Origin: Alectoria sarmentosa
Taxonomy: Eukaryota; Ascomycota; Lecanoromycetes; Lecanorales; Parmeliaceae
Direction: 5' to 3'
Assembly (NCBI GenBank): GCA_009733775.1
Contig: WOGZ01000080.1
Span: 58,079-122,078, forward strand
Length of the DNA stretch: 64,000 nucleotides
Below are positions 22,901-35,858 of this stretch, in pieces; position 1 is the stretch's first letter, and every line of letters begins with the position of its first letter. The position numbers and the translations under genes are program-made. Below the pieces are notes generated by a model, which did no database searches, had not been told where the DNA came from, and saw only the letters and a program-made list of their open reading frames with translations.

Positions 22901-25035
22901 TTCGTCGAAAATTCTTATGTCGTAAAGATCTCGATAATAATTCGTCGTTATTTTGAAAATATTTTTTGAATTCGAATATGTTATATCATTATCATCTTTT
23001 AATGTCTTAATGAAATTATAATTTATTCTTCGTATTTTAAAAAAGAATCATTTCGTTGATTTTTCGTTAAATATAAAATGTTTCGTTATTGCATTATATG
23101 CGTAATTTTTATTGAAAATGTTCGTAAGATATTTTTTTCGCGTTTCAATAATTAATAATTTCGTTTTTAATTCGAAATTTACTTTTTTTTTTTTTTTTAA
23201 TATATTAATTTTTTATATTATAAATTGAATTTCAATTTATTATTAATTCGCTCATTATTTTTATTGATGTTTTATAAAAATTAAGTCATTAAAGTTTTAT
23301 ATATGTTTTATTTTTTCAAAAAAATCAATTTCGAAAGTGCTTTTAAAATTTATAAATAAGATTTTCGCATTTATTTTCTTTACAAGATTACAAAAAACAT
23401 TTATCATTTTTTTAAATCTTTGATAATCGTAAAGGTTAATTTAATTATAATCGCGATTGTTTTATAATTAATAAAAAATTCATTTAATACGATATCTCAT
23501 TTTTTAAATTCATTTATTCAATTTTCTTTAATATACATTTTATTAATCTTTAAATATAAAATATCGTTAACGTAATATGTGAAAATAATTAAATTAAGAT
23601 TTTTAATTTTTCAATTATTTATTAATTTATATATATTATTTCCTTTAAATTATGTTAATAATTTCGAAATTTTTTATAATTAATAAACTCGCGAAGCTAT
23701 TCGTAAGACTTTGTTTATTATTAATAATGTTAAATTTCAATTCTTTCTCATTACGTTATAGGGCGAAGAAATCGAATTACGTCAAAATGTCTCATTTCTC
23801 TTTTAAAGTCAGGTTTATTAATAATATTAAGTTGAACGATAAAGAGCTTTCGCATTTCATTTTCAGAAGACTCAGATATAATTATTCATAAGACAACGTT
23901 AATAATCGATAATAATATGTGCTGAGGGCGCGAGCTTTCCAGTAGTGAAAAGCTTGAAAGTTTTTACATTATAATAATACTTATCCTTTTTACGCTCGAG
24001 AGAGATCTTCGAAACCTCTCTTTCTCTTCGAGAACTTTTCGAGAGCTCTTTGAAAGCTTTTATCGAAAGGACTGTTCTCATAAGCTTAAAGTCATAATAT
24101 ATAATATATTATATATGAGACTTCGAGTTTGCTTCGACAATCTTTTCGATAAAAATCTTCGAAAAGTTCTCAAAGAGTTTCGAAGGGTAAAAGGATTTAA
24201 AAAAAAAGTTTGTTAAAGGCTTCGAGCATTCAAAAGTTTCTAAAAAAGTTTCGATTTATTCGATTAAATTTTATGAAAATAACATTATTCGAAAGCGCGT
24301 ATTCGAGTTTATAATTTTATTTATTCATTTTATTATTATATAATATATAACAGAAAAGAAATAAGAAAAAATTAAATATAAAAAGTTAATGTTCGAGATT
24401 TAATCTTATGTAGTGATTTATTTGAAACGTATTCGCGTTTAAATCGAAAATGAAAAAATAAGATGAGTTTTAATTTAAAAATCGTGAAATTTAAAGATTT
24501 AATTAATGAAACCTTATTTTAAGTATATCGTATTTTTTTTTATATAACTTTTAATTATAAAGAAAATAAGCTTCTCAATTAACATTATATTTTATCATAA
24601 AATAATCTAGGTTTTGTAAAATATATTTTCTATCGAAACTCTTAATTTTAAATCTTAATCATTTTCTCTTTTAATTATCTCGCTTCAATAAATTTTTTTA
24701 ATTCTCTTAAAATATGCGTGTTCAAAAAGATGAAAAAATGATATAAATTAATAATATAATTTAAATCAACGATGAATTAATAAAAGAAAAATTTAAAGAA
24801 TTTGTTTATATGTGATCATTTATTCGCTCAAAATGTTTCAAAATAATTTCAAAATAAATCGTCAGATAAAAATCGAAAACGATAAAAAAAAAATTAAAAT
24901 ATTACATTTTTAAAAACATCACGATAAGACATTACACATAATTTCAAATATTATAAATAAGACGCTGTTTATAGCACTTTAGAAAAACACGTTACCGCCG
25001 TCGAAATAGCTTTTTTATGCTCTTTTGAGATTATC
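19930..25035 (-). mobile_element. LINE-like retrotransposon, copy B (RIP-degraded)
   Basis: Homologous to copy A in the same orientation. 21450-23200 aligns with 1790-3540, and 24590-25035 aligns with 6330-6757. The minus-strand RT block (AYNKINYEF-like) lies near 22345-22290. Compared with A, about 1.84 kb corresponding to 4135-5975 is missing near 23810, so the ORF1/ORF2 junction is deleted. A 667-bp hairpin element interrupts it at 23918-24584. The part 19930-21450 extends beyond the point where copy A is cut and should be the 3' end of the LINE, next to the gene island. Confidence 0.65.
23918..24584. mobile_element. 667-bp hairpin-forming insertion in LINE copy B
   Basis: Copy A is continuous at the equivalent site (about 6080), which reveals the insertion. 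It begins TGTGCTGAGGGCGCGAG and ends CTCAATTAACA, i.e. TG..CA ends. The neighbouring 5-mers TAATA and TTATA differ at one position. A large imperfect inverted repeat occupies about 23985-24195 around an AT-only centre near 24105. Both arms carry TTCGA-rich sequence (AGAACTTTTCGA, TTTTATCGAAA). The rest is very AT-rich. It could be a solo LTR or a foldback element. Confidence 0.55.
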
Positions 25036-25041
25036 TTAATT

Positions 25042-25128
25042 CTTAAACGTGTGTTATTGTAATCACTTCGTTATATCCTTTCGAGAATATTCGAGAATTA
25101 CCCACCGAAAGAATGTAACACGTTTAAG
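25042..25128. mobile_element. 87-bp palindromic mini-element
   Basis: Outer inverted repeats CTTAAACGTGTGTTA and TAACACGTTTAAG (one-base gap) bound a short centre with two TTCGAGAATA units. It sits just outside the LINE copy B 5' end. CpA-containing ends are intact, unlike the surroundings. Confidence 0.5.
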
Positions 25129-25146
25129 TTCAAAATTCAATAATAC

Positions 25147-25215
25147 TATCAAAATATAAAGTAAAACAATTAATTATATTACTTTAAAAGTGTTATAATA
25201 GAAAAAGCGATTTAA
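25147..25215 (-). repeat. degenerate copia B LTR fragment
   Basis: Resembles the inner half of the minus-oriented copia B LTR at 47070: TATCAAAATATAAAGTAAAAC, an ATTACTTTAAAAGTGTTATA block, then AAAGCGATT. The CACGTG half is missing or mutated away. Confidence 0.45.
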
Positions 25216-26680
25216 ATTATAATAAAAACCAGTATAATGTGAGTAAAGATGTAAATTTCTTTATAAAGCGAAGTTTAATGCAAGTATGTTTCTTTAAAAT
25301 CAAGATTTTATATTTCATAAAACTATTATTAAAAACTTTTAAATCGTTTTGCTATTTATTTTTAAATGAATAAACCGATATTCTCGCGATTATAATTAAA
25401 GTCTTTAATACAAAAAAATCTTATTTGTAAATAATAAGATTAATCGTAAACATATTTGTAAAGCAAATGTTGTCATAATAAAATATATTTTATAAATAAA
25501 CAATTTTATAATAAAAGTTATTTGTTAAAGCCTTTCCCAAATTAACCTTTTTTTAAATCAATATAAATTTTCGATTCACCATTATTATAACATATCGAAT
25601 TAAATAAATTTAGTAAATTTCATAAACGTAAAAGAATGTAATATAAATTATTAAGAAAATTTTTAACGAAATTATAAATATCAAAAAAACCTTTTGCGAC
25701 GAGGTTTTCGTATAATTTATTATTAAAATAACAAAAAGAGTGTAAAACTTACGAGATAACTTATATGAGATGTGAATAATTTTGAATAATTATTACAAAA
25801 CATTTTTTTAATGCGTTTATCGTTTAATTATCGTAACGTAACATTCTTTATATATAATCTTTCATAATCTAATATTTTAAAGAGATTCTTTTATCGCGAT
25901 TATAATTTATCAGCTTTTTTTTGATAAAATATAACGAGGTCGTTAATATGATAAGTTATATTTTTGATATTCTTATTATAAGGAGCAATCATTCTTTTTT
26001 TTTGACGTAATGATATTGTTATAACACAATTATAAACCTTCGCTCGATGTTTTAGATAAATATAAATCTTTTTTTGATGAAATTATTATAATCAAATAAT
26101 TCAAGCACGAACATAGCGATTTGAATAAACACGTAATATAATTATGATAACGAAAGTCTTTGACAAAAAATCAAAAACGATATTTTTCGGCGATGTTCTT
26201 GAATAATCGATAATTCTGCTATTAATTGCATTATCAATCTTAATTAAACAATTATGTTAATCTTTGCTTTTATCGAGTTTGCGATTAATTTCTTTTAATA
26301 TTCGATTTATGATTTCGAATATTTTAATAAATTAATACGAAAGTGATAAATTATATTCGATAACTATATATTTTTATTATAAGAAATTATTAAATTTATT
26401 ATAATTAAAATAATAACTTTTATTAACATAAAATGCGTAAAGTTTTTAATATATAATAAAAAAAACTTTAAATATTAAATCACATTTTTGATATTATTAA
26501 TTTTGCAAATAAAAAACATTTTGAAACGTAATATATAATAATTTGAATTGAGGATGTATTTATTATTTATTAAAATAACTAATAAAAGATTTATGAAATT
26601 CATTTTTATAAATTGAAATGAATAAATAATAATAATAAAATGTAATGATTATAAGCGTATAACGAATTTATATTTAAATA
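25216..26680. other. RIP-degraded tract, family not recognised
   Basis: About 1.5 kb of very AT-rich sequence without usable open frames. No homology to the copia, gypsy or LINE copies in the window could be seen by eye. It is probably an old transposon relic. Confidence 0.4.
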
Positions 26681-27385
26681 TACCTTAGGGGAAACACGCG
26701 ACTTGGGAATGAAACGTGTTGATTTCATTGATTTCATGTTGAAATCAACTTTCCGTCAACTTCCCATTGATGGTTCATTGACTGTTCATTTGTAAAAATG
26801 TTGTATTATCATATATTTATAATTAATATATAATTAATCGATAATTCCCAAATTATATATTAAGTATAATGAGGTTCGCATTAAAGCGAGTATTTCGCTT
26901 AACGTATATCTTACGAAATATCAACGTCACATAATTTATTTTTCGATTTTTCGATTTTTTTAAAAATTTCATATAAAGAATTCATATATATAGCCCTATA
27001 GTTCTATCGAACTCGAATTTTTTTTTCAAAAAATACGAATATTATCGTAATTTATTGATTTCAAATTATCAACAATTGTAATATAACTTATAATCAATCG
27101 TAAATTATTTAAAATCAACTTTTTATCAAGTGTTTATTAACTCTTCATTGACTTTTCATTAACTTTCAATCGACTTACAATCAACGATACATTTTCAATG
27201 ATTTAATAATAATGAAACATTTTTTATTATGGAGATCAATGAAGATCAAGGTTTAGTATAAAGAATATAACATTATTTATTATTGAATGTTTGTGCGTTA
27301 TTATGCAATTCACATTATTAACGCGAATAAGACATTAATGTTTAATACATTTAAAATTCCCAGATGGGGTAATCCCCTTAAGGTA
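26681..27385. mobile_element. complete TACCTTA-TIR element (705 bp)
   Basis: Left end TACCTTAGGGGAAACACGC. The right end, read inverted, is TACCTTAAGGGGATTACCC. Similarity continues to a shared TGGGAAT, giving imperfect TIRs of about 28 bp. TA at each edge fits a TA target. The interior has no coding frame but many degenerate repeats of TCATTGACT and TCAACTT type. Like its relatives at 61697 and 63457 it keeps CpA/TpG in a RIP-mutated background. It is non-autonomous: no transposase is present. Confidence 0.7.
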
Positions 27386-28447
27386 CTTATATATATAAAA
27401 TAATTTCGAATAAATAATTTCACGTTTTGAAATTAATCAAATTAATAATAATAAGTTTGAAATTTAATTATAATTATTACGATGTTAAGAATGTCGAGCA
27501 TTTATCTAATTAAGATATTTATTTTGCTTATTAATTATATTTGTTAATCAAATATCTTGTTAAACGTATAACTTAATATATTTATATAAATAACTAATTT
27601 TGCTAAAAAAATCATTATCTTATACATTATTAATGAATATTTATGTTGCTTTTATAACATAATAATCACATTTATACGATATTAATTAATTATTATATAA
27701 TTTAAAACCTTCTTCGTTATTAATTTTACTTTATAAAAGTCTTTTATAAACGCTTTTATATTAATTGCTTTAAAGTCTTTCATTAACGTTTTTACATTAT
27801 TTATCTTAATAATTTATTTATTTTAAATTAATAAATTACGAAATCGAAATCGAAATCGACGAGATTCGTATTCTCTTCAGACGAAAAACAGTTATCTTAA
27901 TTTTTGACATCGACGATTTCATCGATATTACTTATTCTCATCTTAATTTGTTAAAATTTATTATAAAAAACGTGATTTATTATACCATAATTCATATCTT
28001 TAAATCTTTATAATTTTCAAAATCTTTAATTATTATATTACAAAATAATCGAATAAAAGTTAAATATAATTCATTGAAATTCGAATTAATAATAACGTGA
28101 TCATCAAATTATATCATTAATAAATCTTTCTTTCGCAAGATTATTAAACTTTTCGACGATATTATCAAATAATTAATTAAATTGTTAAATTCTTCGTCAA
28201 TAAACATTATTTTATTTAATTCATTTTCTCGACGAAAACAAGAGCAAAGATAATCGTTAAACATTATTTTAACAAACTTATAACGTCGCTCTATTATATT
28301 TAAAATCATGATTTATAATAACATTATATCTTCGTTTAATTCGAATTCGAATATAAATCTTAATCTTAATTCGAATATCGATTATTAACAATTATGATAA
28401 GACATTAATGTTATTGTGCAAAGAATTATTATTTAAACATTATAACA
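27386..28447. other. RIP-degraded tract, family not recognised
   Basis: AT-rich, with a 66-codon minus frame at 28109-28309 that I cannot assign. It borders the gypsy 3' LTR. Confidence 0.35.
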
Positions 28448-28634
28448 TTTATAATTATGTGATGGTCATTCATAATCAGTCATGGAGTGTGTAAAAGTCT
28501 TGCTTGATTCTATTTGAAATCCTGTCTTAAATAACAGAGACGAGTGGAGATGCTAATAATAACTTGATTTAGCCTCTCCGTTCTTCTCTAGGCTAGACAG
28601 GGGCGTCTGTAAGAGACTTTCGCAGATACGCCCA
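28448..28634 (-). repeat. 3' LTR of gypsy element (unmutated copy)
   Basis: Minus-strand start TGGGCGTATCTGCGAAAG at 28634. It matches the 5' LTR, whose start reads TGAGCGTATCTGCGAAAG. Its left boundary is uncertain by about 10 bp. Far fewer C-to-T changes than the 5' LTR. Confidence 0.75.
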
Positions 28635-28903
28635 TAAAAATTGCAAACAAACAGAAACAAGGTCATCGCCTCGATGACAAGGGGTGTAGCAAAACAATTA
28701 TCACAGCGAAGGCGGTTTGCTAGCAGATGTAATGTAATAAAACATGGTCTTCGCAGGCTAATGCAGCGCACTCTAAGCAAACCTCGTAGCATCATCAATC
28801 CCACCACACATATTAGCCTTGGGAGTTTCCTTATACAATTTGGTCGTAGCACGGTTAATGTGAAGGATCCTGCCAGGTCAACAAGGCTTAATGTGTAGCG
28901 GTG

Positions 28904-29330
28904 CTATGGTAGTTGTAGAAGTCTTTGGCAGGGTAGTGTTCTAGCAGCGACGATAGCAATGGTTAACGCAGACGTAGCTCCATTTGCTTCTTCGTATTCA
29001 CGGATCAAATCTGAAGCATTTGCTAACTGTTTGACTGATAACCATTCATCTTCCTGAGAACCGTATCCTTTCCATCTTGTTAAATACTAAATGATTACTT
29101 GTTTAACACGTCCGTAATGGCGATATCGCTTCCTTATTAAACGCTCGATTTCGTATTCCTCCTCATTATCGATTATGATAATCAATAATATGATGAAATA
29201 ACGTTCATACGAATCTGAAACAGCGATAATAATTGATTCAAAATATATCATAAAGACGACGTTATAAATCTTCATAATAAATAATAACTTGAATCGATAA
29301 ATTAATCGTTCGATTCGTTTCACAATCTCG
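28904..29330 (-). pseudogene. gypsy integrase C-terminus with chromodomain
   Basis: The minus frame reads YEIERLIRKRYRHYGRVKQ, then RWKGYGSQEDEWLSVKQL and NASDLIREYEE, ending at a TAG at 28906-28904. The aromatic and WKGY pattern and the D-W motif are those of a chromodomain, which in chromoviruses steers integration to heterochromatin. One in-frame stop, where a Gln is expected just before YLTRWKGY, breaks it. Upstream (29087-29323) the integrase tail (AELFEIVKRI) is strongly RIP-altered, whereas the last 200 bp are almost clean. Confidence 0.85.
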
Positions 29331-29544
29331 AATAATTCAGCGAATTGTTAATCAAGTTTTCGTGATTGCACATCGATCATTTAATAATTTCGATAAAAAC
29401 GTAAATGAACATAATTATCGATCTTGAAAAATATAAACTTGTGCTTAAAGTCATAATATTCCTTTATTCTTATTAAAGCAAAGACAAATGCATTTTAAAC
29501 GTCGATGTGTTTCGAGCGGTAATAAACTTCAAATTGATCTGAAG

Positions 29545-29869
29545 GGAAAACATTAATAATAACAATAAAGATAACAATCATAACTATTGCGGTAGACTTC
29601 TTAATAATAACTTTTGACATAAATATCCGCACAATTATGGCGCGTTGCTTCGTAGCCGGCATCGTAGCAGAAACTTCTCATACGATAACCTATTGCGGAA
29701 TAGCTGAGGGCGTATCCGTAATCTCTGACAAAGGCACTCATACTGCTATTGCTCGTTGTTCTGTAACTGATATAATAATAAGCGTGTCTCGTGTAACGGG
29801 TGACCGAGTTGTTCCTGATGTAGCAACCTGTTGCGAAGCGAGCCTGATCTCATTTGAAGCTTCTTCCAT
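29545..29869. other. unexplained unmutated insert in gypsy integrase
   Basis: The minus frame is a normal fungal gypsy integrase down to FNFEDL (about 29870) and resumes at RSKHIDV...IRIKEYYDFKHK (about 29520-29430). Between them lie about 325 bp that do not fit the family, whose spacing would be nearly direct. This stretch has balanced composition at 29637-29869, a 99-codon plus frame (29637-29936) and a partly open minus frame. No inverted ends were found. Confidence 0.4.
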
Positions 29870-31705
29870 AAGATCTTCGAAATTGAAGCCATCGTGCTTC
29901 AACATATCCAATAATTCCTTGACTTTGAACCCGTAAAATATTTCAATAAAGACGAAATGCGTCGAGTTATATTTAATGAAATTATTTAACATTGCTATCA
30001 ACTAAGAGAACATCGTCGACCATTATTCATTAAACATTATAAAAATGAAATAGCGTAAAACAATTTCGACGATTTCGTTTAATTTTTCAAATTATTCATC
30101 AATTTATGAATGTTAAACAATAAAATATAACAAATTAACCTTAAAAAGTTTCAAAATCTGTTATCATAATTCTTCGACGAATTTGCGATCTCGATCTGAA
30201 ATGATTATTTATAATAAATCTCAATTTAATAATAATAATTATAACAACAAGCGATAAGCTCACTGAGCTCCGTTTCAAATAATTTTCCCCGAAATGAATG
30301 TTATAACCTTATTAAACTTGTTCATAACCGACATAATATAATCGTAATTCAAAATAATCAATAATAATGCTAAAATGAAATCGATAATTGTTATATAAAA
30401 TGAGCGAAACGGCGTGTAAATTGATTATAACGATTTATACGATTCGTGTTTGAAAATTTGATATAATTAATAATGAAAACGATATCGTAAATATTTATGC
30501 AACTTAATAACCATATTGAAAATATAAATATCACGAATTAATTTCTTATGAGTACGAGCATAATCGAGATGATTCATTTTATTATAAATTAACTTAAACA
30601 CCTTTTACTTCAAGGTCTTTATAAATATATATAAACGCATTCCCTTCTCGAAATCATTAAAATAAAGCAAATCATTAATTAATTTATATAATAATTTAAC
30701 AGCGTTGTCTGCTTCTAGCTCTACATTTATTTTCACAATAATCATAACCCTCATTCATCGTGATTTATTCTAATAACCCTTTATTACTCGATCGCGAAAA
30801 GCTTCATTAACGATAATAATATTAATTAAAAACGAATCGACTAAGTCGAGAATAAAAGACTCTATTTCAAATCGATCTGAAAAGCGATTAATTAATCGTG
30901 ATAACGCGTCTAACATTATATTAACCTTATCAAATTTATATTTTAACTCAATGCGAAAGCGTTATAAATACTCTAAAGCACGTATAAAACGAAGATTGAG
31001 CTTTTCAATAAATATAATATTCATGTTACTCTGTCATACGATTCTTATAATAACAAAATAATTAATATAAATGATAATAACCTTAATAACAGTTTCAATC
31101 AGATAACGAATCTTTTTAACCATTTATATTATATCAATCATTTTTAATTTAATAAATCAATATCGAGTTTTTGCTGACGTGAATTATTTATTTAAAAAAA
31201 GAATTAATTATATAAACTTTTATTTGAATACTTCAATAATTGCGATAAATTTTATTAAAATAAAAATCTTTTATAATAAAGAATCATCTATTTTGATATG
31301 ATAAATATACGTTTTAAAATCAAATTTCTTATTAACATCGAGATCGATATATAATTATCTTATAAAATCATAATGATGCAACATTATAACAACGACGAAA
31401 ATTTCCTAAAATTGATGATATACATTTAATTCTTTCGAAATAAACGTTTATAAATATGTTTTTCGAACTTTAAATTTGCGAGCGCTCTTTATAATGTTTT
31501 TATAATTATGATTTAAAAATGTTTTTCGTTTTTGCAAAAATTGAGCGATAATAATATAATAAGACACGTATTATTTGAAATAATTCGTCATCTCGAGATA
31601 TCGTTTTAAAAATGTTAAAATACGTGAAAATTCGAAATTGCGAATAATTGTTAATTTGTCTTCAAAAGTGATTAAATTTAAGATATCGATATGTTGATTT
31701 AATAA

Positions 31706-32600
31706 TTATATAAAAAAATATTCGAGAAAAGCTTTAATAAGGGTCAAATGAATGTTTATATTCGATAATGCTTGAAAAACCAAATTAAGATATTTTAAAT
31801 GCTCTTTTAATGATGTTGAAAAGATGATAATGTTATTTATATATGTTTTATAAAAATAGCGAAATGAGCGAAAGATTTTATCAATTATTCTTTGCACATA
31901 AATGAGTGAATTACGATAATTCATTATTAATACATTAAAACTTTTTTGATCACGATGAGATGAAACAATAAAACGATATCGATAATAACGTTACATTTAT
32001 CATTAATAAAAAAATGCAATTACATTAACAATAGAAATATAATTAATATTCCTTAATAGAACGAGGATTTTTGTTTGCATAAACACAAAATAAACATTTA
32101 ACATCGTGATTTTATTCAATGCTCTGATATCAACGATTACACGATTCTTAAATTCATCAACAATGTTTTTTCAAATGATGAAATATAAAAAAGAGAAAGA
32201 TGTGCTTATAACAATTTATTTCATATAATCTTATTTATGTAATTTATCGAATACCTCGTCTATCATTTATTTATCTTTAATATCGATAAAATAAACACGT
32301 GTTTAATTAACTTTATAAACGTTTTTTCAATTATTTATAAACGAAATTTTCATTTATTAATTTTTCGATATATTTATGACGTTATTAATATTTTTTTATA
32401 AATTAAAAAAAACATTTGCAACGTCGATAATCGTTACGATAATTATAACGTTTTCATAAATGATAATATCAATATGATGAATAATCTCGATGTTAAAAAT
32501 AATTGTAACGTTAAAGATTGCGATTATATATAATAATTTTTTAATAACTTGCTTAATCAAAAACTTTGATTTGTTTTTTTTAAATGATCTATTTGTTAAA
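31706..32600 (-). pseudogene. gypsy reverse transcriptase remnant
   Basis: The open piece 31706-31924 reads NYRNSLIYVQRIIDKI, then YINNIIIFS at 31843-31820, then LKEHLKYLNLVFQAL. This is the classical Ty3/gypsy RT core (Y-DDI-IFS, EHL-HL-VF), with both catalytic Asp replaced by Asn through RIP. Upstream RT sequence to about 32600 is too eroded to frame reliably. Confidence 0.85.
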
Positions 32601-35600
32601 AAGACGTGTTTTAAATCGATTTAAAAGCATTTTTATATTTCGTATTTAAGCACCTTATCAAATCGAGCGTGTTTAATAAACGTGATTGATAAATCAATGT
32701 CGTTACGCATTATAATGTTTTGATTTGATAAATTATCATTAACGATGCTTATTGAGATTATGAAAACGTTTAATTATTTTAATTCAAAAATGAAATCTCG
32801 TTTTAATGACAAAACGATATGTTTAATAAATATAATCAAAAAAAAATATGTTGATATTAAATAACGTGTCTTATTTTTGATGATAACGTCAATCCTTAAA
32901 TCCTTTATTATTATAAACATTAAAATTTAAAATGAATCATATGATTTAATAATAATTAAATCTTTATTCGTGTCGAGAATAATTGCTTCGGGCTTCATAA
33001 TGTCAATATCAATAAATGTTTTAACAAAAAGATCATCAATAATGTGAATTTCTCGACGAATTAATGCGACGTTATCGTTTTTATTAATAATGAATATATA
33101 TATAAAAATGATAACATACTCATATACATCATGTTTTTTTATATCTAATTCACGTATCTTGATAAAAGAAATCTTTTTGATATCGATATAAAGATTCCCT
33201 TTTTCGATGATTTAATTAAGAAAAACACGATCGATCAGCGATATGATGCATTCGATATCAAAACAAAACTCGTATAAACGATTTTGATAAATTAATGACA
33301 TCTTTATCGTAATAAAGCGATAATTATGAAACGCACGTTTAAAAATAAATCGATTCGTAATAATAAATTCAATGATTTGAATCGAGAATGTTATTTATAT
33401 AATGTTTATAATAAGCTTCGTAATTATTTGATTATTTGCGATAAATGTCGTAATATCATTTATAAGAGGCTTTCGCAGATATTCAATTAAATGTTTATGA
33501 AGTTTGTTATTTGATGAAAACGTGTTTTTACAAAATCGATAAATGATTTCGTGCTTAAACGAGGGTTTTATTATAAAATGTGTTTCAATAAAATTATTTT
33601 AATATTCATCATCATTAAATTGCTCACCATAACCTTTCGCAGCAACTTAATTAATTTAATTAACGAATTCATCGAAGTTTTCCGCAGAAACATTCTGATA
33701 AAAAACATTCTCATAATGTTGATAATTCTTTTGTTCATTCAAAGACGTATTTTCTTAATTTTCAACATAATAAGCTTTAACAATATTAATAATAAAGGAC
33801 TTTTTAAATGAATTTCGATTGAAATCTTTAAGACCTTGATCGTTTCTTAATGAATACAAGCTCATAAATGTCCTTTAATTAAAAGATTGATTTTGATTTA
33901 CGTTTCCGCTCATGATTTATAACGATGATTTACCAAACGAAAATTAACTTTATTGTCGTGATTGATAAAATTGATATTGTTATAATTGTTGAAATTAATT
34001 ATTAACATTATTCTAATAAAAAGGATTTAACGAAAACCTTGATAAAAACAAGAACCTTATCGAAAAGAATAATTTATTATCATCATCATAAAGGTTATTG
34101 CTTTCATAAGATCGAGAACTTTGATAATTATCTTTTTTTGAACGATACGATATGTCATTGAAAAAAGATTAATGAAAATGTATTGACTTTGATTTTAATA
34201 AGTAAGACGTTGTTCATTATTAAAATTATCACGATGTTATGATCTCTCAAATCGATATAAATCGACTCTTTTGTTAACATAAACCCATTATTCATATTTG
34301 CGATCATTTATTTTAATGAAAAATGAATCGATAATGAAGCGCTCGATAAATCGTTATAAAAACATTTTTAAATTTAATTCGATGTTCGTATAAATCATGT
34401 TTAATTGTAAATAAACATCATTAATTTCAACATCTTTAACAATATATAACATACGTTAAACAAAATTACGAAATTCACATTTATTAAAAGCATCTCGCAT
34501 AATGTAAATCTCTTTGAAAAAAGATTTCATAATTATAAACGATGATTATTTAAAACGTTTGATAAATAACTTATCTCATTCATTAAGATCTTTATTATAA
34601 TTAATAATACGACGTTTAATGTCAAAAAATTCAAAAATTCATTATAACAAAGTAAAGCCACGCAAAAACAATCATAAATTCTCATATATCAAATCTTCTC
34701 GAATAAAAACAAATTGTTTAACACGATCAATAAATAAATGAACGTCACGAAAATAAATATTCTTATCGATATGTTCGATAATAACAATTTCGTTATAAAT
34801 AATCTTATCATTATATTTCAAATCGAAAAACCTTAATTCGTTTAAATTTCATCGTGTAATAAATAAAATCGTAATAAATGAAATGATTATAATAATTCTC
34901 ATAACTTTGACTTCGATAATTTAAATAATAATAATAAATTGAATCAAAATTGCTTGCACGAATTCGTTAACGATTTTATAAACGACAATTTTATTCATTA
35001 TTATTAACAATTTCGATTCGATAAATCGATCGTAAATTGCTTTTTTCGCTGAGATAACAAACGTATTTTTTATAATAATAAAAATAATCAAGATAAATAA
35101 AATAATAAATAATCGTGATCGAATCGATATGCTCTTAATAAAAGGAGGATTTTGTTAACGAATATAAATTATTAATTACGATAAGCTTTTATAATCGTAT
35201 ATACGATCAACGAAAATTCGAATCGATCGTTTAAAAATAATAATGTTCATAATTCAATTAAATGAAAACCCGGGCGATTTTATTGAAATAAAACGTTTAA
35301 ATGAACGGATTATAATTATAATTATAATAATAATAAAGATTATTGACTTAAAACGAGTATAATTAATATAAATGTATTCGACAATAAAGCCCGCTTCATG
35401 TGAGATTTCGTATAAATGCGTATAATCTATAACATCAATGAAAAAATAGATTTGAAATATAATTCGTACGATAAAGATGTTAAGATGAAATGTAACAATA
35501 AACAATAAAGCAATATTAAACGACGCCACGATGAACGATTGCTTAGAAAAACTTATTACAATAAATTTCAAATTGATATGAGTTTAATGTAATGATGATA

Positions 35601-35671
35601 AGCTAATAAAAGAACTTTGATGTTAATATTCGATTATAATGATGAATACAATAATTGATATAATAAAATGT

Positions 35672-35858
35672 TGTTATCATTTATAATGATTATTCATAAT
35701 CAATCATGAAGTGTGTAAAAGTCTTACTTGATTTTATCTGAAATCCTACCTTAAATAACAAAGACGAGTGAAAATGCTAATAATAACTTGGTTTAACCTC
35801 TCCGTTCTTTTCTAAGCTAGGCAGGGGCGTCTGCAAGAGGCTTTCGCAGATACGCTCA
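35672..35858 (-). repeat. 5' LTR of gypsy element
   Basis: About 187 bp. Aligns along its length with 28448-28634, for example CTCTCCGTTCTT and GGGGCGTCTGCAAGAG. It shows more transitions than the 3' LTR. Confidence 0.8.

Larger units (their letters stand above)
28448..35858 (-). mobile_element. Ty3/gypsy chromovirus-type retrotransposon
   Basis: About 7.4 kb bounded by similar LTRs (about 28448-28634 and 35672-35858). On the minus strand from the 5' LTR come a gag region, a reverse transcriptase with YINN at 31843-31832, RNase H and integrase, and a C-terminal chromodomain. This order (RT, RH, IN, chromodomain) defines chromoviruses. Most is RIP-degraded, but 28450-29100 and about 29637-29940 remain nearly unmutated. 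TAACA occurs at 28443-28447 and 35859-35863 and may be the target duplication, although LTR end alignment is ambiguous at the left edge. Confidence 0.85.

Noticed and set aside
26681..27385. CRISPR-like or telomeric repeat array
   Set aside because: The internal units are degenerate and variably spaced, bounded by inverted ends in a eukaryotic transposon context.
28641..28898. 85- and 99-codon frames between the chromodomain and the 3' LTR
   Set aside because: The gypsy pol stop is at 28904-28906, and these frames span the 3' UTR and LTR on opposite strands without conserved features.
35254..35571. 105-codon minus frame near the gypsy 5' LTR as a separate gene
   Set aside because: It lies in the gypsy gag/leader, has a low-complexity Ile run, and matches no family.
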